A model generated the notes under the pieces. The model was given only the letters and a program-made list of their open reading frames with translations. It was not told the origin of the DNA and did no database searches. From an uncultured Desulfobulbaceae bacterium (GTDB taxonomy: Bacteria; Desulfobacterota; Desulfobulbia; Desulfobulbales; Desulfocapsaceae), in assembly GCA_947311315.1 (NCBI GenBank), contig CAMZKN010000111.1:38149-102148 (forward strand): 64,000 bases of DNA, written 5' to 3'. Both the position numbers and the translations under genes were made by a program. How positions within the stretch are numbered: the stretch's first letter is position 1; every line of letters starts with the position of its first letter. This document shows positions 44,933 to 53,599 of the stretch, piece by piece.

Positions 44933-45043
44933 CAGGAACCCCGTTTAAAATACGTTTAAACTTTCGTGTATCGAAGGCCTTTGTTTTCTACGCCTCATTG
45001 CTCGCCTCAACCTCAAAATCGCCTTACAGCTCAAATAAGAGCT

Positions 45044-47260
45044 TTATAAATTCTCTTCTTTTTCCCGTAACTGTCTGGTCAATCTTTCCAGCTCACTCTC
45101 ATTGCCATGCCATCCCTCATCTGGCAGTAATACGTGCTTGGTGATACGACCGGTCTCCTTGTCGAGATGTTCAAATGTGGTACCGGCCAGATCCTTTTTT
45201 TCCACCCCATAGCCATCCCGTTTCACTTCACGCTCCGACAGCGACACAACCTGGCATCTACAATTAAAACCGTTGGGTGGATACCAGACCTGCCATATCG
45301 GATTTGTATGATGGAAGACCTTGCCGTTCATCTCAGCATGGGCCGGGCGCGTGGAGCCATCCCGGATAGCGATATATTTCCAGTAGGGTCTGGCTTTTAA
45401 GATATGGGGCTTTGTCAGCTGGTTGTATCTACCAGCCTGGAAAGCGGCATGCATATTGGTGCGATAGAGTGTTTCAATATGGTGGGCGGCCATTGTATCA
45501 AGCCCGCCTGCAATAAAGATGGTATCTATCTTGTCCCTGAAACTGTTGATATCACCATCCGCTTCCATCACAGCCAGCAGCTCGTTTTTTATCAGTTCAA
45601 GCACCATCGCACGGGTGATCCCCGAGACGAGAAACGCCTTTGCCCTGAAGTAGTCGATCGCTTTTTTAAAAGGTTTTCCTGCGCCCCATTCAGCTTCTGC
45701 AAAATCTTCATCTTTGATGGATGAAGATCCAAGCCGTTCGCCCTCAAGCATTGCGGCAAGCAGCGAGTCCGCCAGCTCCGTGCCATCGGTTTTGCTTAAC
45801 CGGGTACCAAGACCACCAATATCTGCCAGACCACTCTCAATTGTCTTATGCCCTTTTGTCCATCTGCGGATCATCTTCTTAAAGCCTGCGAGAATATCAG
45901 CCCCATCCTGGACATAGGCAGCGACAGAATCATCAAGATGATCCATGGCGCCTGCAGCGGCCACAGTCTGAGAATCTTCTGAATGGTCAACAGGCTCACC
46001 TTTCCCGAGATCCCCTGCAGCAGTTTCTGCAACCAGTTCAAAATCATTTTCCTGATAGCCATAACGCCGCACATAATACGATTTACTGAGGCGCAGCCTG
46101 CCACCACTGCCTTCTTCCAGAATTTTATCCCGTTCGGCAAAATCCTTTTGTGGATCTTCAGCCTCAAAAAAAGTACAGACAGGCGGCGGCACATCATCAC
46201 CGTTGGCCTGTGCGTAAATTTTGGCTATTTCATCAAGTGCGGTTTTTGCCAGCAGCTTATCGCTTTCCTGAAAAGTTGAGAGCACTTCGTTATGTACCTG
46301 TCCCAGGGCGCGTGAACCTTTATCCCCGGCCTCGGTGGTCAGTGTCTGCCCCTGGATAACCTTGCTGATCTCATCATCCATGGCCTTGCGCATCTTATCA
46401 AAGACCATATAGCCACCACCGGTCTTGCCGGAGCCGCCAAGCATCTCAATACGATCACCGTCTGGCACCACAGCCACGGCATTACGAACCATGCGCTCAA
46501 GCTTATCGAGCATCGCCTGTTGTTCATCAGGCGAGGTACCTCTGGAATAATGGCCAAGCAGAAAGGGCATGCCATATTTTTCCATAAAGGTGACCCAGAA
46601 CTTGAGCCCACCCTTTTTAAAGGTGATGGGCCAGAAGCAACGACTCAACAGCCGCAAACCATATGGATTGTCATAGGTGGGGAAATGCCGCGCAAAAACA
46701 AATTTGCCCCAGGGCAGTTTATCTCCATCCTCCGGCTCATCAAGAGATCTGAAACGGGGTTCATTATCCGTATCAAAACCAAACCAGCGCACAGGTTTTG
46801 CCTCAAGCTTCTTCAGGCGCAACCGTCCTTCCACTGGCTCAAAGGTCAGCTCTATGGGTGTCATGCCATAATATGGTGCATCGAGTATCGAGGAGATCAG
46901 ATCACGACTGCCAAGTTCTGCCATATCCTTTTTAAAATCCTGACACAGGGCCTCAGACTGGCTTGTCGGCTTGTCACTTTCATCAACGCCGGGATCAAAT
47001 TTAAACTCCTGTTTCAGTACTCCCAGCTTGCGGGACTGCATAACAGAGATAAGATGTGGATCACTGGAGAGAGTCTCAAGTATCTCAACACCGTCACCAC
47101 GTTTTGCAAGTATCGGATCAGGGTCGGGCAGCAAACCAACCAGCTCGGTAAAATCATAGGCTGCAGAGCGGCTGGCAATCTCCTGCTTCAAAGAGCTGAG
47201 ATTCCTGGCCTCTTCAAAGGAGACAAACTTTTCAGGCGTTATATAGATTCCCTTTGCCAT
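45044..47260 (-). CDS. Portal protein (DUF935, Mu gp29) fused to MuF minor head protein
   Basis: A single 738-aa product. Residues ~1-440 match Mu gp29/DUF935 portals (ITPEKFVSFEEA, KGGLKFWVTFMEKYGMPF, MLDKLERMVRNAVAVVPDG, GQTLTTEAGDKGSRALGQVH). Residues ~560-720 match the MuF/SPP1 gp7 head-morphogenesis domain (HHIETLYRTNMHAAFQAGRYNQ, YWKYIAIRDGSTRPAHAEMNG, YPPNGFNCRCQVV). In Mu these are separate genes 29 and 30. There is no frame break at the junction. Confidence 0.92.
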   Translation of the reverse strand: MAKGIYITPEKFVSFEEARNLSSLKQEIASRSAAYDFTELVGLLPDPDPILAKRGDGVEILETLSSDPHLISVMQSRKLGVLKQEFKFDPGVDESDKPTSQSEALCQDFKKDMAELGSRDLISSILDAPYYGMTPIELTFEPVEGRLRLKKLEAKPVRWFGFDTDNEPRFRSLDEPEDGDKLPWGKFVFARHFPTYDNPYGLRLLSRCFWPITFKKGGLKFWVTFMEKYGMPFLLGHYSRGTSPDEQQAMLDKLERMVRNAVAVVPDGDRIEMLGGSGKTGGGYMVFDKMRKAMDDEISKVIQGQTLTTEAGDKGSRALGQVHNEVLSTFQESDKLLAKTALDEIAKIYAQANGDDVPPPVCTFFEAEDPQKDFAERDKILEEGSGGRLRLSKSYYVRRYGYQENDFELVAETAAGDLGKGEPVDHSEDSQTVAAAGAMDHLDDSVAAYVQDGADILAGFKKMIRRWTKGHKTIESGLADIGGLGTRLSKTDGTELADSLLAAMLEGERLGSSSIKDEDFAEAEWGAGKPFKKAIDYFRAKAFLVSGITRAMVLELIKNELLAVMEADGDINSFRDKIDTIFIAGGLDTMAAHHIETLYRTNMHAAFQAGRYNQLTKPHILKARPYWKYIAIRDGSTRPAHAEMNGKVFHHTNPIWQVWYPPNGFNCRCQVVSLSEREVKRDGYGVEKKDLAGTTFEHLDKETGRITKHVLLPDEGWHGNESELERLTRQLREKEENL

Positions 47261-47268
47261 GATTATTA

Positions 47269-48759
47269 TTAATACCCCTCAAGCATTGTTTCTGATTCAC
47301 GTTTCATCCCGACCAGAATATCCTCATCGGCTCCACTGCCAGCTTCCTGATAGGTGGCATACCAGGCCAGAGCACCGGCAATACCTGAATCACCGTGCCG
47401 TGGTTTCTTGTCCTGGCCCTTGTTCTTACTCTCCGGCAACCTGGCAACACCCTTAATGAGTTTAAAGGCCCGGTGATCTTCGATAAGATCCGCATCCTTT
47501 GGCAGCAGGATTGTTTTATCCTCAAAGGCTGCTTTATATTTTGGCATCGCCTCCCGGTAAAATCCTTCGGTGGGCATCACTTCACTTATCCTGCTCTCTC
47601 CATATTTCTGGGCGCACACCTCCGCCAGGTACTGGCCGTTACCCCTGGCATCAAGAGCGCCATAACTAAAGCGGGGAAGACGGTCTATAATGTAGAAGAG
47701 AATTTGCTCCTGCTGCTTAAAAGGCATATTGCGTAACTCAAGAACAAAAGGGGCCACAAAGGTTGCCCGCTGGGTCTCCTGCAGGGGGATGATCACCGTC
47801 AGATCGCCGCTTCTGCCAAAGTCCTCACCAAAATAGGACTGACGGGCCGGATCAAGATCAACAAGCAGGGGCAAAAGCACTTCCTCACACCAGGCGTCCA
47901 CAACCGTAAAGCGTATCTCTTCTTCCTGGTATTTGAATTCATCGGGCTGTTCATAGCGGATCACTACCAAACTCTCATCCATACACCCTTCAATCAGCAC
48001 CCTTGTTAAAAAGGTGCCAGAGCCCTGGGACGGCACACAAAAAAGCTCTTCATCGGCTCCATCACCGTAGGATGCTATCAGTTCATCCCGCCAGATATCC
48101 TGAGCCTCCCGGCTCCATGTCCGTTGCAGTTTGAGACAGATCCGTTTATAAAAGCCCTGGTCAAGGGCATCATCAAGGGTTACCCGGTGCAGGGAATAGG
48201 GTTTGCGACCTGCCCGAATATCCTTTATCAACTCGTTAAAGTAGTTTTCATCACCGTCATGGGTGGAGATTATCCGCACCTGACCGCCCCAGATCAACAG
48301 AGCAATTGCAGCCTTGATCAATTCTTTCAAATCGTCATGAAATGCCGCTTCATCGATTACAACCCGGCCCTGTTTACCCCGCAGGTTGGAAGGCCTGGAG
48401 GAAAGCGCCACAATCTTAAAGCCGGAGGCAAAGCGGATGCGATAGGTGAGGATGTCTTTGTCCTCATCCTTTAGTATCTCTTCTTCTATGCCCGAGGCCT
48501 CATTAAAATAGGAGAGCGTCTTGGCATACTGCCGTACCCACCAGGCGCAATCGTTTATAAACTCTTCAGCCATCTCTTTGTTGTAGCCGATATACCAGAC
48601 GTTGGTGCCGGTTTCCGATGCTGCAAACAGGGTATCATCACCGGCCTCAGACCAGGACAGACCAATACGCCGGGATTTTTCTATCACCTTGACCTGGGCC
48701 GCATCACCGGCCCATTTCTGCTGATAGGGTAAAAAGAGATATGGCGTGGTTTTGCTCAT
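47269..48759 (-). CDS. Terminase large subunit (Mu gp28-like)
   Basis: The packaging motor ATPase/nuclease. The 496-aa product has the Walker A-like EKSRRIGLSWSEAGD (about 27-41), Walker B-like VVIDEAAFHDD (about 134-144), and a C-terminal RNase-H-like nuclease region (VDLDPARQSYFGEDFGRSGD, SYGALDARGNGQYLAE). It overlaps the small-subunit gene by 4 bp and lies directly before the portal gene. Confidence 0.93.
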   Translation of the reverse strand: MSKTTPYLFLPYQQKWAGDAAQVKVIEKSRRIGLSWSEAGDDTLFAASETGTNVWYIGYNKEMAEEFINDCAWWVRQYAKTLSYFNEASGIEEEILKDEDKDILTYRIRFASGFKIVALSSRPSNLRGKQGRVVIDEAAFHDDLKELIKAAIALLIWGGQVRIISTHDGDENYFNELIKDIRAGRKPYSLHRVTLDDALDQGFYKRICLKLQRTWSREAQDIWRDELIASYGDGADEELFCVPSQGSGTFLTRVLIEGCMDESLVVIRYEQPDEFKYQEEEIRFTVVDAWCEEVLLPLLVDLDPARQSYFGEDFGRSGDLTVIIPLQETQRATFVAPFVLELRNMPFKQQEQILFYIIDRLPRFSYGALDARGNGQYLAEVCAQKYGESRISEVMPTEGFYREAMPKYKAAFEDKTILLPKDADLIEDHRAFKLIKGVARLPESKNKGQDKKPRHGDSGIAGALAWYATYQEAGSGADEDILVGMKRESETMLEGY

Positions 48760-49193
48760 GCACCGATACCAAGAATATTAGATCGTATATTGGCCGTTGT
48801 CTCCGCCGTAACTCCAGCTTTTTCAACGATTTTGACCACCTCTTCAGCAACACGCTGCGCCTTTTCCATCTTGTCCCATTTCTCAAGCAACGAGCCGAGC
48901 TTTGACAGGGTATCCATCATTGCAGATGATCTGTCACCGGCATTAAGATCCTCAAGATAGGCCAGCTGGTCTTCAAACAGATCACGCAAGCGCTGTATAT
49001 TGCCACGCTTCTGACTTCTGGCCCGATCCCATTCATCCATGGTCTGGCTCGGAATCTTCGAATCGGCCTTCCAGCGGGCAAGGGATGTCACACTGACATC
49101 AAGCTGGTCTGCAATCGAAGACAGACTGTGACCATCCGCATAAAGCCGCTGTGCCTGCGGGGCAAGAACCCCTTTATCACCCTTGCTGGCCAT
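48756..49193 (-). CDS. Small terminase-like DNA-binding protein (DUF1804, Mu gp27 position)
   Basis: The 145-aa product starts with an HTH (AQRLYADGHSLSSIADQLDVSVTSLARWK) and ends with a helical oligomerisation region. In Mu-like phages the gene just before the large terminase selects phage DNA for headful packaging. It overlaps the TerL start by 4 bp. Confidence 0.85.
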   Translation of the reverse strand: MASKGDKGVLAPQAQRLYADGHSLSSIADQLDVSVTSLARWKADSKIPSQTMDEWDRARSQKRGNIQRLRDLFEDQLAYLEDLNAGDRSSAMMDTLSKLGSLLEKWDKMEKAQRVAEEVVKIVEKAGVTAETTANIRSNILGIGA

Positions 49194-49244
49194 AGTCCCT
49201 CCTGTGTCGTCCTGGCACCCGTGACATTCGAACGTCCCTGTTCA

Positions 49245-49493
49245 TCAGCTGTACAAAGCCTCTTCCAGGCGTTGTATCTTCGATGACAGCATGAGCAACT
49301 CACCCTGTCTCATCATCAGTTCATCCATGGCTCCGGCTGCTCCGGGGATATCCATATCCTCAACCTCCTGGAGATCCGGGTCGATAAGTGGCAGAATCAT
49401 CCGACAAAGGCCAAGGGCCTTCACCCTGTGCTCTTCCCGTTTTTTCTGATAGTCAACCAGTTTTGCTTTTTGCAATTGACGGTGCTGGTTCAT
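49245..49493 (-). CDS. Mu-like hypothetical protein, 82 aa
   Basis: A soluble, coiled-coil-prone 82-aa product (MNQHRQLQKAKLVDYQKKREEH...). It sits between the lysis and packaging genes and is coupled to the 116-aa membrane protein (4-bp overlap). Possibly a regulator or lysis accessory; not recognised. Confidence 0.55.
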   Translation of the reverse strand: MNQHRQLQKAKLVDYQKKREEHRVKALGLCRMILPLIDPDLQEVEDMDIPGAAGAMDELMMRQGELLMLSSKIQRLEEALYS

Positions 49494-49840
49494 TTGGAGA
49501 TCCTTATGGTATCGATGCGATCGACAAGCTTCGTCATGATTATCGTATTCCGCCGCAGTGTGTCTTCGAGCCTGTTCGCAAGATCGCTATAGTCTTTTAC
49601 AAATTTTATATTGTTGTCATACTCGACCTGAAACGTATGGAAACGCTGGGCCGATTCTTTTTCGTTTATCGCCATCTGCACCCGCAGACTGTTAATGGTT
49701 CGCACCAGCATCCGGGCCGACAGGTAAACAAAAACGGCAGGAGTTATGCCGACAAAGACGCATATCCCTCCCACCGACCAGCCTCCCATCTTGTCAATAA
49801 GTGAGAATGCAGCCATTGCTGTGGTAATTTCAGGGCTCAA
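49490..49840 (-). CDS. Membrane protein with coiled coil, 116 aa
   Basis: One transmembrane segment (about 20-41: GWSVGGICVFVGITPAVFVYLS) followed by a long helical, coiled-coil tail to the C-terminus. The arrangement fits an Rz/i-spanin-like lysis accessory or a DUF2730-type phage membrane protein. Assignment is tentative. Confidence 0.6.
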   Translation of the reverse strand: MSPEITTAMAAFSLIDKMGGWSVGGICVFVGITPAVFVYLSARMLVRTINSLRVQMAINEKESAQRFHTFQVEYDNNIKFVKDYSDLANRLEDTLRRNTIIMTKLVDRIDTIRISK

Positions 49841-49842
49841 CC

Positions 49843-50043
49843 TTATCTCCTTTCAATTTCTTCCTCGCATTGTATGCAGCGCTGGCATCCGGGTACCGCT
49901 TCTCTTCTGGCTGCAGGTATCGGCTCTTCACAGTCGATACAGGTCAGCCGTGAAACTGTTGCGCCCCTGGTACCACCATGCTGCAAAAGAGCTTGCTGCC
50001 TGAATCTGGCATCAAGCTCCTGGGCTCTGTCAAACTGATCCAT
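49843..50043 (-). CDS. TraR/DksA-type zinc-finger protein, 66 aa
   Basis: The C-terminal zinc finger CIDCEEPIPAARREA...CQRCIQCEEE is the C4 pattern of the DksA/TraR family, which binds RNA polymerase at the secondary channel. The short length (66 aa) matches phage and plasmid TraR. It may adjust host transcription during lytic growth. Confidence 0.85.
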   Translation of the reverse strand: MDQFDRAQELDARFRQQALLQHGGTRGATVSRLTCIDCEEPIPAARREAVPGCQRCIQCEEEIERR

Positions 50044-50052
50044 CGACTCTCT

Positions 50053-50208
50053 TTACGAAGCAATCTTTTCAATCTTATGGCCGATCCCGACCAGGGCAAT
50101 GCCCGCAACAATCTGCTGTACTCCGGCTTCGGTATCACCATTGGCAATAGAGACGACGCCAAGGCCCACCATGCATGCGGCTGCTGTATACGTTTTCCAT
50201 CCTTTCAT
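50053..50208 (-). CDS. Small holin-like membrane protein, 51 aa
   Basis: ATG at 50208. The 51-aa product (MKGWKTYTAAACMVGLGVVS..., IVAGIALVGIGHKIEKIAS) has two hydrophobic stretches with a short polar loop and a charged end, as in small class II holins. Its position directly after the transglycosylase gene supports a lysis role. Confidence 0.7.
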   Translation of the reverse strand: MKGWKTYTAAACMVGLGVVSIANGDTEAGVQQIVAGIALVGIGHKIEKIAS

Positions 50209-50210
50209 TT

Positions 50211-50741
50211 TTATTTTTCCCCCCTCGTTGTGAGTGTGTTAAAAAGCGACTCGACGCGAGCCACATAGACGATAGTCTCCTTTGCATACGGGCCGGTGAT
50301 CTCTGGCAAAGCAGAAGCGATGGACTCCCATTCATCCGTGGGTATCCCCCATGCTTCAGTCAGTTTCTGGGCCATAAGAATATTACGCGGCCCGGCGTTA
50401 TAACTGCCGAGCATAAAGCGCAATCTCTCAACACCTTTTTCCTTTTTCCAAAGGTCAAAGCAGCGCCTGGCGTATGCTATTCCAAGGTTAATATTGAGGT
50501 GGGGTGTATAGGGAGCGTTTTCGATATGGTGTTTCCGGGCCATTTCAGCACCGGTTTCCGGCATCAACTGCATAACACCGATGGCACCGACCGGGGATAC
50601 TGCTTCCGGGTCAAGACCTGACTCAACAACACCTATCGCTTTCATCCAGTGCCAGTCAATTACAGACGGCAACAGGAGATAGCTGTAGGTTTTAAAATAA
50701 TCGTCGTAACAGTTGGATATCTTTTTATGCTGCGTTCCCAT
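50211..50741 (-). CDS. Soluble lytic transglycosylase (endolysin)
   Basis: The 176-aa SLT-type lytic transglycosylase has catalytic Glu40 in AIGVVESGLDPEAVSPVGAI, then MQLMP and YNAGP motifs. It lacks a signal peptide, so release probably depends on the adjacent holin-like protein. It is the first gene of the late transcript, just after two terminators. Confidence 0.92.
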   Translation of the reverse strand: MGTQHKKISNCYDDYFKTYSYLLLPSVIDWHWMKAIGVVESGLDPEAVSPVGAIGVMQLMPETGAEMARKHHIENAPYTPHLNINLGIAYARRCFDLWKKEKGVERLRFMLGSYNAGPRNILMAQKLTEAWGIPTDEWESIASALPEITGPYAKETIVYVARVESLFNTLTTRGEK

Positions 50742-50769
50742 AAACTCCTGTCCCTCTGATTTTAACCTC

Positions 50770-50810
50770 GAAAAAACCAGGGAGACAGTTTGGCAAACTG
50801 TCCTCCCTGG
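50770..50810 (-). terminator. Strong terminator between the moron and late genes
   Basis: A long perfect-looking stem, CCAGGGAG...CTCCCTGG with inner CAGTTTG/CAAACTG (50777-50810). On the minus strand it is followed by six T residues. It separates the lipoprotein gene from the lysis and late genes. Confidence 0.85.
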
Positions 50811-50903
50811 CTTGTAAGGAGATAAAGAAGATTCGAGAAGAGTTATACGGGATTACAGCAGGAGGATGAATATGCAGGGTGCAGTGAAAAAATGCGCAAA
50901 TAG

Positions 50904-50932
50904 AAAAGGGCCGGGATGATCCCGGCCCTTTG
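50904..50932 (-). terminator. Second terminator-like hairpin after the lipoprotein gene
   Basis: AAAGGGCCGGGAT-G-ATCCCGGCCCTTT (50905-50931), GC-rich palindrome; minus-strand exit reads CCCTTTTC. It lies 72 bp after the lipoprotein stop. Confidence 0.75.
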
Positions 50933-50948
50933 AATGAATAAGAAAGAA

Positions 50949-50995
50949 TGTTACAGCGATTCTACGGCGTCTTCAATGATTTTTAACAACCAGAG
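50949..50995 (-). repeat. Direct repeat copy 1 flanking the lipoprotein gene
   Basis: On the minus strand reads as a coding-like end LLKIIEDAVESL followed by stop TAA. The partner copy at 51488-51535 reads CLKNIEADIDSL-stop. The two are clearly related but not identical. Confidence 0.6.
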
Positions 50996-51003
50996 TTGAA
51001 ATA

Positions 51004-51417
51004 TTACAGGGCTTTTAAGATTTGAGCATCACGTAACATTGCTGAACATTTCTTTTGCTTTGCAGCTGGCAGTCCAGTGGTGCGTATATTATCAATGTGT
51101 TTTTTTGCAAAAATCATCATGCTCGCATTGCCAAGTCGTTTCGAATAATCGATGGCCTCTGATTGTGTCAAATTATATGGGTAACGTTTTCCCACAATAG
51201 CAATAGATTTTTCTAGCGCCATGAGCATCTTTCTATGGAAAACCTCGTCACTATAACTGTAGCAATAGCGTATTGACGGAACTTTTTTAATCAGTTCTTC
51301 CACCATCAGATCACCCTGGTTCAACATGTTATCTTCAATATCACTCTTTGTGTACATTGTTGGCGCGCATCCAGAAAAAACAATGGTCAATAAAACTAAA
51401 ATAAATATGTCTCTCAT
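51004..51417 (-). CDS. Lipoprotein moron, 137 aa
   Basis: MRDIFILVLLTIVFSGCAP gives a signal peptide with lipobox FSGC (Cys17). The mature part is helical with several Cys residues (RYCYSYSD, KKCSAML) and no known family. It has its own terminators downstream and duplicated flanking DNA, which marks it as an inserted lysogen-expressed gene. A role such as superinfection exclusion is a guess. Confidence 0.75.
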   Translation of the reverse strand: MRDIFILVLLTIVFSGCAPTMYTKSDIEDNMLNQGDLMVEELIKKVPSIRYCYSYSDEVFHRKMLMALEKSIAIVGKRYPYNLTQSEAIDYSKRLGNASMMIFAKKHIDNIRTTGLPAAKQKKCSAMLRDAQILKAL

Positions 51418-51487
51418 AATGAAGCCTAATAGATTTTTTTTAACAAAAGGAGTATCAACAGCTTCGATCCAAAAAAGGGTTAGCGTG

Positions 51488-51535
51488 AAGATGTTACAGC
51501 GAATCTATATCCGCTTCAATGTTTTTTAGACAATC
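51488..51535 (-). repeat. Direct repeat copy 2 flanking the lipoprotein gene
   Basis: Shares GTTACAGCGA and TTCAATG-TTTTTA words in the same order with 50949-50995. It lies between the Mor stop (51590) and the lipoprotein gene. It looks like the end of a lost gene (PGDCLKNIEADIDSL, stop). Confidence 0.6.
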
Positions 51536-51589
51536 TCCGGGAAGAGACAAACGGTGCTAGCCAGGAGTAGCCTTGAAATTTAAGATCCA

Positions 51590-51931
51590 TTAAAAAAGGT
51601 TGAGCTGCTTATCTTCATCAACCTCTTTGCCTAGAATATACCAGACTTGCCGCTCACTTAAACCCACTGACCTAGCGATATCAACAACTCTATAGCCTGC
51701 TTCATACTGTTCAATAATCCATGGATTGCGACTACCACGCACCAGTTTTTCTTTCTGCGGAAAATAGACATAGGTGCCTGCAAACTCAGAGGCAAGGCGC
51801 ACCACCAGCTCCTTTCCCTTGCCGGGTACCAGTTGCTCTATTATCTCCGCTGCCCGTGCCAGATCGTCACGCAGATCTGCAGTATCAGCAGTAAGTGTAA
51901 ACGGCTTAAGTGGTTTATTGCCTGCTGCCAT
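51590..51931 (-). CDS. mor: Mor-family transcription activator
   Basis: The 113-aa product has the Mor/C fold: GKELVVRLASEFAGTYVYFPQ, then the HTH IIEQYEAGYRVVDIARSVGLSERQVWYIL. In Mu, Mor activates the middle promoter. Being the last early gene, it should switch on the next transcript, here probably the late operon starting near 50742. Overlaps gemA by 17 bp. Confidence 0.9.
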   Translation of the reverse strand: MAAGNKPLKPFTLTADTADLRDDLARAAEIIEQLVPGKGKELVVRLASEFAGTYVYFPQKEKLVRGSRNPWIIEQYEAGYRVVDIARSVGLSERQVWYILGKEVDEDKQLNLF

Positions 51932-52346
51932 TTTTTCCTTTGCCTCGCTTGCCCATGGCCTTTAATGCCTCGATCAGATTGGACACATCGCTTGTGGTAC
52001 ACCAGGTGAGATTGTCCTTGCCGGTCTGGTTCTTCACAAAGACATTCATCGCCCGATCACCACGCTTGCGTACGATCCCCGCTTTACCGAGTGTGATCCA
52101 CATCGCCTGCACCTTTCTATGCCGTGGTTCTTTATAGCGCACACTAAAGTCCTTATCCTTTGCCGCTGATCTCGATGGTACCCAACCAAGCTTTTTAAAA
52201 TGAGCGTAGAGCTCGGTCAGCTGAAAGTGGGAAAGCTGCTTTGAGGATTCAAGCCCCCAGCGATCGCCAATAAGCTGATATTTATCCAAGCCCAGCTCTT
52301 TACAGGCTATGTTGATCTTTGCGTAATCTGCGTGTGTTGGTGCCAT
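51915..52346 (-). CDS. gemA: GemA/gp16-family regulatory protein
   Basis: The 143-aa product matches the GemA (DUF1018) pattern: KINIACKELGLDKYQLIGDRWGLESSKQLS, LTELYAHFKKLGWVP, RKVQAMWITLGKAGIV, LTWCTTSDVSNLIEALKAMGK. In Mu GemA adjusts host gene expression and DNA supercoiling. It lies immediately before mor as in Mu. Confidence 0.88.
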   Translation of the reverse strand: MAPTHADYAKINIACKELGLDKYQLIGDRWGLESSKQLSHFQLTELYAHFKKLGWVPSRSAAKDKDFSVRYKEPRHRKVQAMWITLGKAGIVRKRGDRAMNVFVKNQTGKDNLTWCTTSDVSNLIEALKAMGKRGKGKNGSRQ

Positions 52347-52361
52347 GGTTATTCCTCTGTT

Positions 52362-52880
52362 CTACTGGCACAGCCATCTCTTGGCCTTTTGTTGCGCGAT
52401 GTGTATCTGTTCCCACCCGTGCCCGTCATAATCTTTATCGTTTAGCAGTATGTCTGTTGCCTCGACCAACTTTCTTACTATATCCTTCGCAGGCCACGGC
52501 GATGTAACAGAACAAGGCGCTGTACTCTGACCACAAACAGCGCCGTTTTCAGGCTTATTATTTTGGCTTCTCAAGGTATCTTGCTGCATAAAATAACCAT
52601 CTTCGCCATCACCAAACATTTTGGCTTGTTGTGTGAGTTTGGTTTGGTCGGTAATCGTCAAGCTAACCAGCGCATCCACCGGACTTACTGCCTCGGCGTT
52701 TGATTCACTCTCATCATTTTTCGCTTCCAGCTTCTGGCAATGCTCGTACAAGGAGGTCATATGAACAGCACATTCTTTTAAGTAGTATGCGGCAGGAGTT
52801 CCTTTGCGACAGGTCGCCATAGAATATAATACGTCTACTAATTCTTCAGTATCTTCCCAAATATCCAATTTTCGTTTCAT
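52362..52880 (-). CDS. Early-region hypothetical protein, 172 aa
   Basis: A soluble mostly helical product with a disordered Ser/Asn-rich middle (~60-115). No family recognised. It shares one base with the 185-aa gene upstream, so it is part of the early operon. Confidence 0.6.
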   Translation of the reverse strand: MKRKLDIWEDTEELVDVLYSMATCRKGTPAAYYLKECAVHMTSLYEHCQKLEAKNDESESNAEAVSPVDALVSLTITDQTKLTQQAKMFGDGEDGYFMQQDTLRSQNNKPENGAVCGQSTAPCSVTSPWPAKDIVRKLVEATDILLNDKDYDGHGWEQIHIAQQKAKRWLCQ

Positions 52881-53437
52881 TATTCCATCCCTTTAACAAC
52901 GCTTGAAAGCCCTGTTAAATCACATTTACCATCATCGCCCTGGTGGGCCTTATCCCATTCCTCTTTTACCTTGGCCAAAGGATCATGGCTTACCACCGGA
53001 TCACTTGTCCGTACCCGCCTGGCAGGAGCTGCATGCTGCTTTTGTTCGTTCTTGTAATCGGCCCGGTCGGCCATATCATAGGCCACTTTGCGCAGGTAAT
53101 TATGGTTTGGCATGGGCAGGTTTAAACGATCCCGCTGTTCAACCATCGATTCCATTGCCTGTGCCCAGATCACCGGGCTGCAGTTGCGATCAACCTGACC
53201 CTTAACCGAGACAAAGCCCCGGCTGACAAGCTGGTCTATCTCTCCAGCCAGCCGCAAAGCCTTTTTCCAGCCAAGTGCCCGTTGTCCAGGGCGAAAAAGA
53301 GAAAGATAACCAAGCGTGGTTTTTGGCAAAGGTGAGGGAAGACGGCTGATAACAAACAGTGTATCTCTGCAATTACCATCATTCATCCAGCTTTCCGCAC
53401 TGGCTATTGCTCCGCAACCCGGACAGATTAATTTCAT
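52880..53437 (-). CDS. Early-region protein with zinc-ribbon start, 185 aa
   Basis: The N-terminus MKLICPGCGAIASAESW provides a CxxC with a later Cys (GNCRD). The middle is helical (FRPGQRALGWKKALRLAGEI) and the C-terminus basic and disordered. The family occurs in other deltaproteobacterial Mu-like phages by my impression; function unknown. Its start overlaps the 53-aa gene stop (ATGA). Confidence 0.65.
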   Translation of the reverse strand: MKLICPGCGAIASAESWMNDGNCRDTLFVISRLPSPLPKTTLGYLSLFRPGQRALGWKKALRLAGEIDQLVSRGFVSVKGQVDRNCSPVIWAQAMESMVEQRDRLNLPMPNHNYLRKVAYDMADRADYKNEQKQHAAPARRVRTSDPVVSHDPLAKVKEEWDKAHQGDDGKCDLTGLSSVVKGME

Positions 53438-53595
53438 TTTTCTTTGACTGCCTTTTTTTGATATTTAGAGCGTTTCCGCCCTTCATTATATTGACATCCC
53501 CTGCAAGCCTGTTGAAACTGAGCCAGATCACACCACGAAAGAGCAACCTTCATTCCCCGTTGCATTTTGCAGGCTTTTTCCGGCTCGTTATGCAT
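53434..53595 (-). CDS. Small Cys-rich early protein, 53 aa
   Basis: ATG at 53595; ends at TGA overlapping the next ATG. The product (MHNEPEKACKMQRGMKVALS..., QACRGCQYNEGRKRSKYQKK) has spaced Cys residues that may bind zinc, and a basic tail. Coupling to the next gene supports it. Confidence 0.6.
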   Translation of the reverse strand: MHNEPEKACKMQRGMKVALSWCDLAQFQQACRGCQYNEGRKRSKYQKKAVKEK

Positions 53596-53599
53596 TTTC

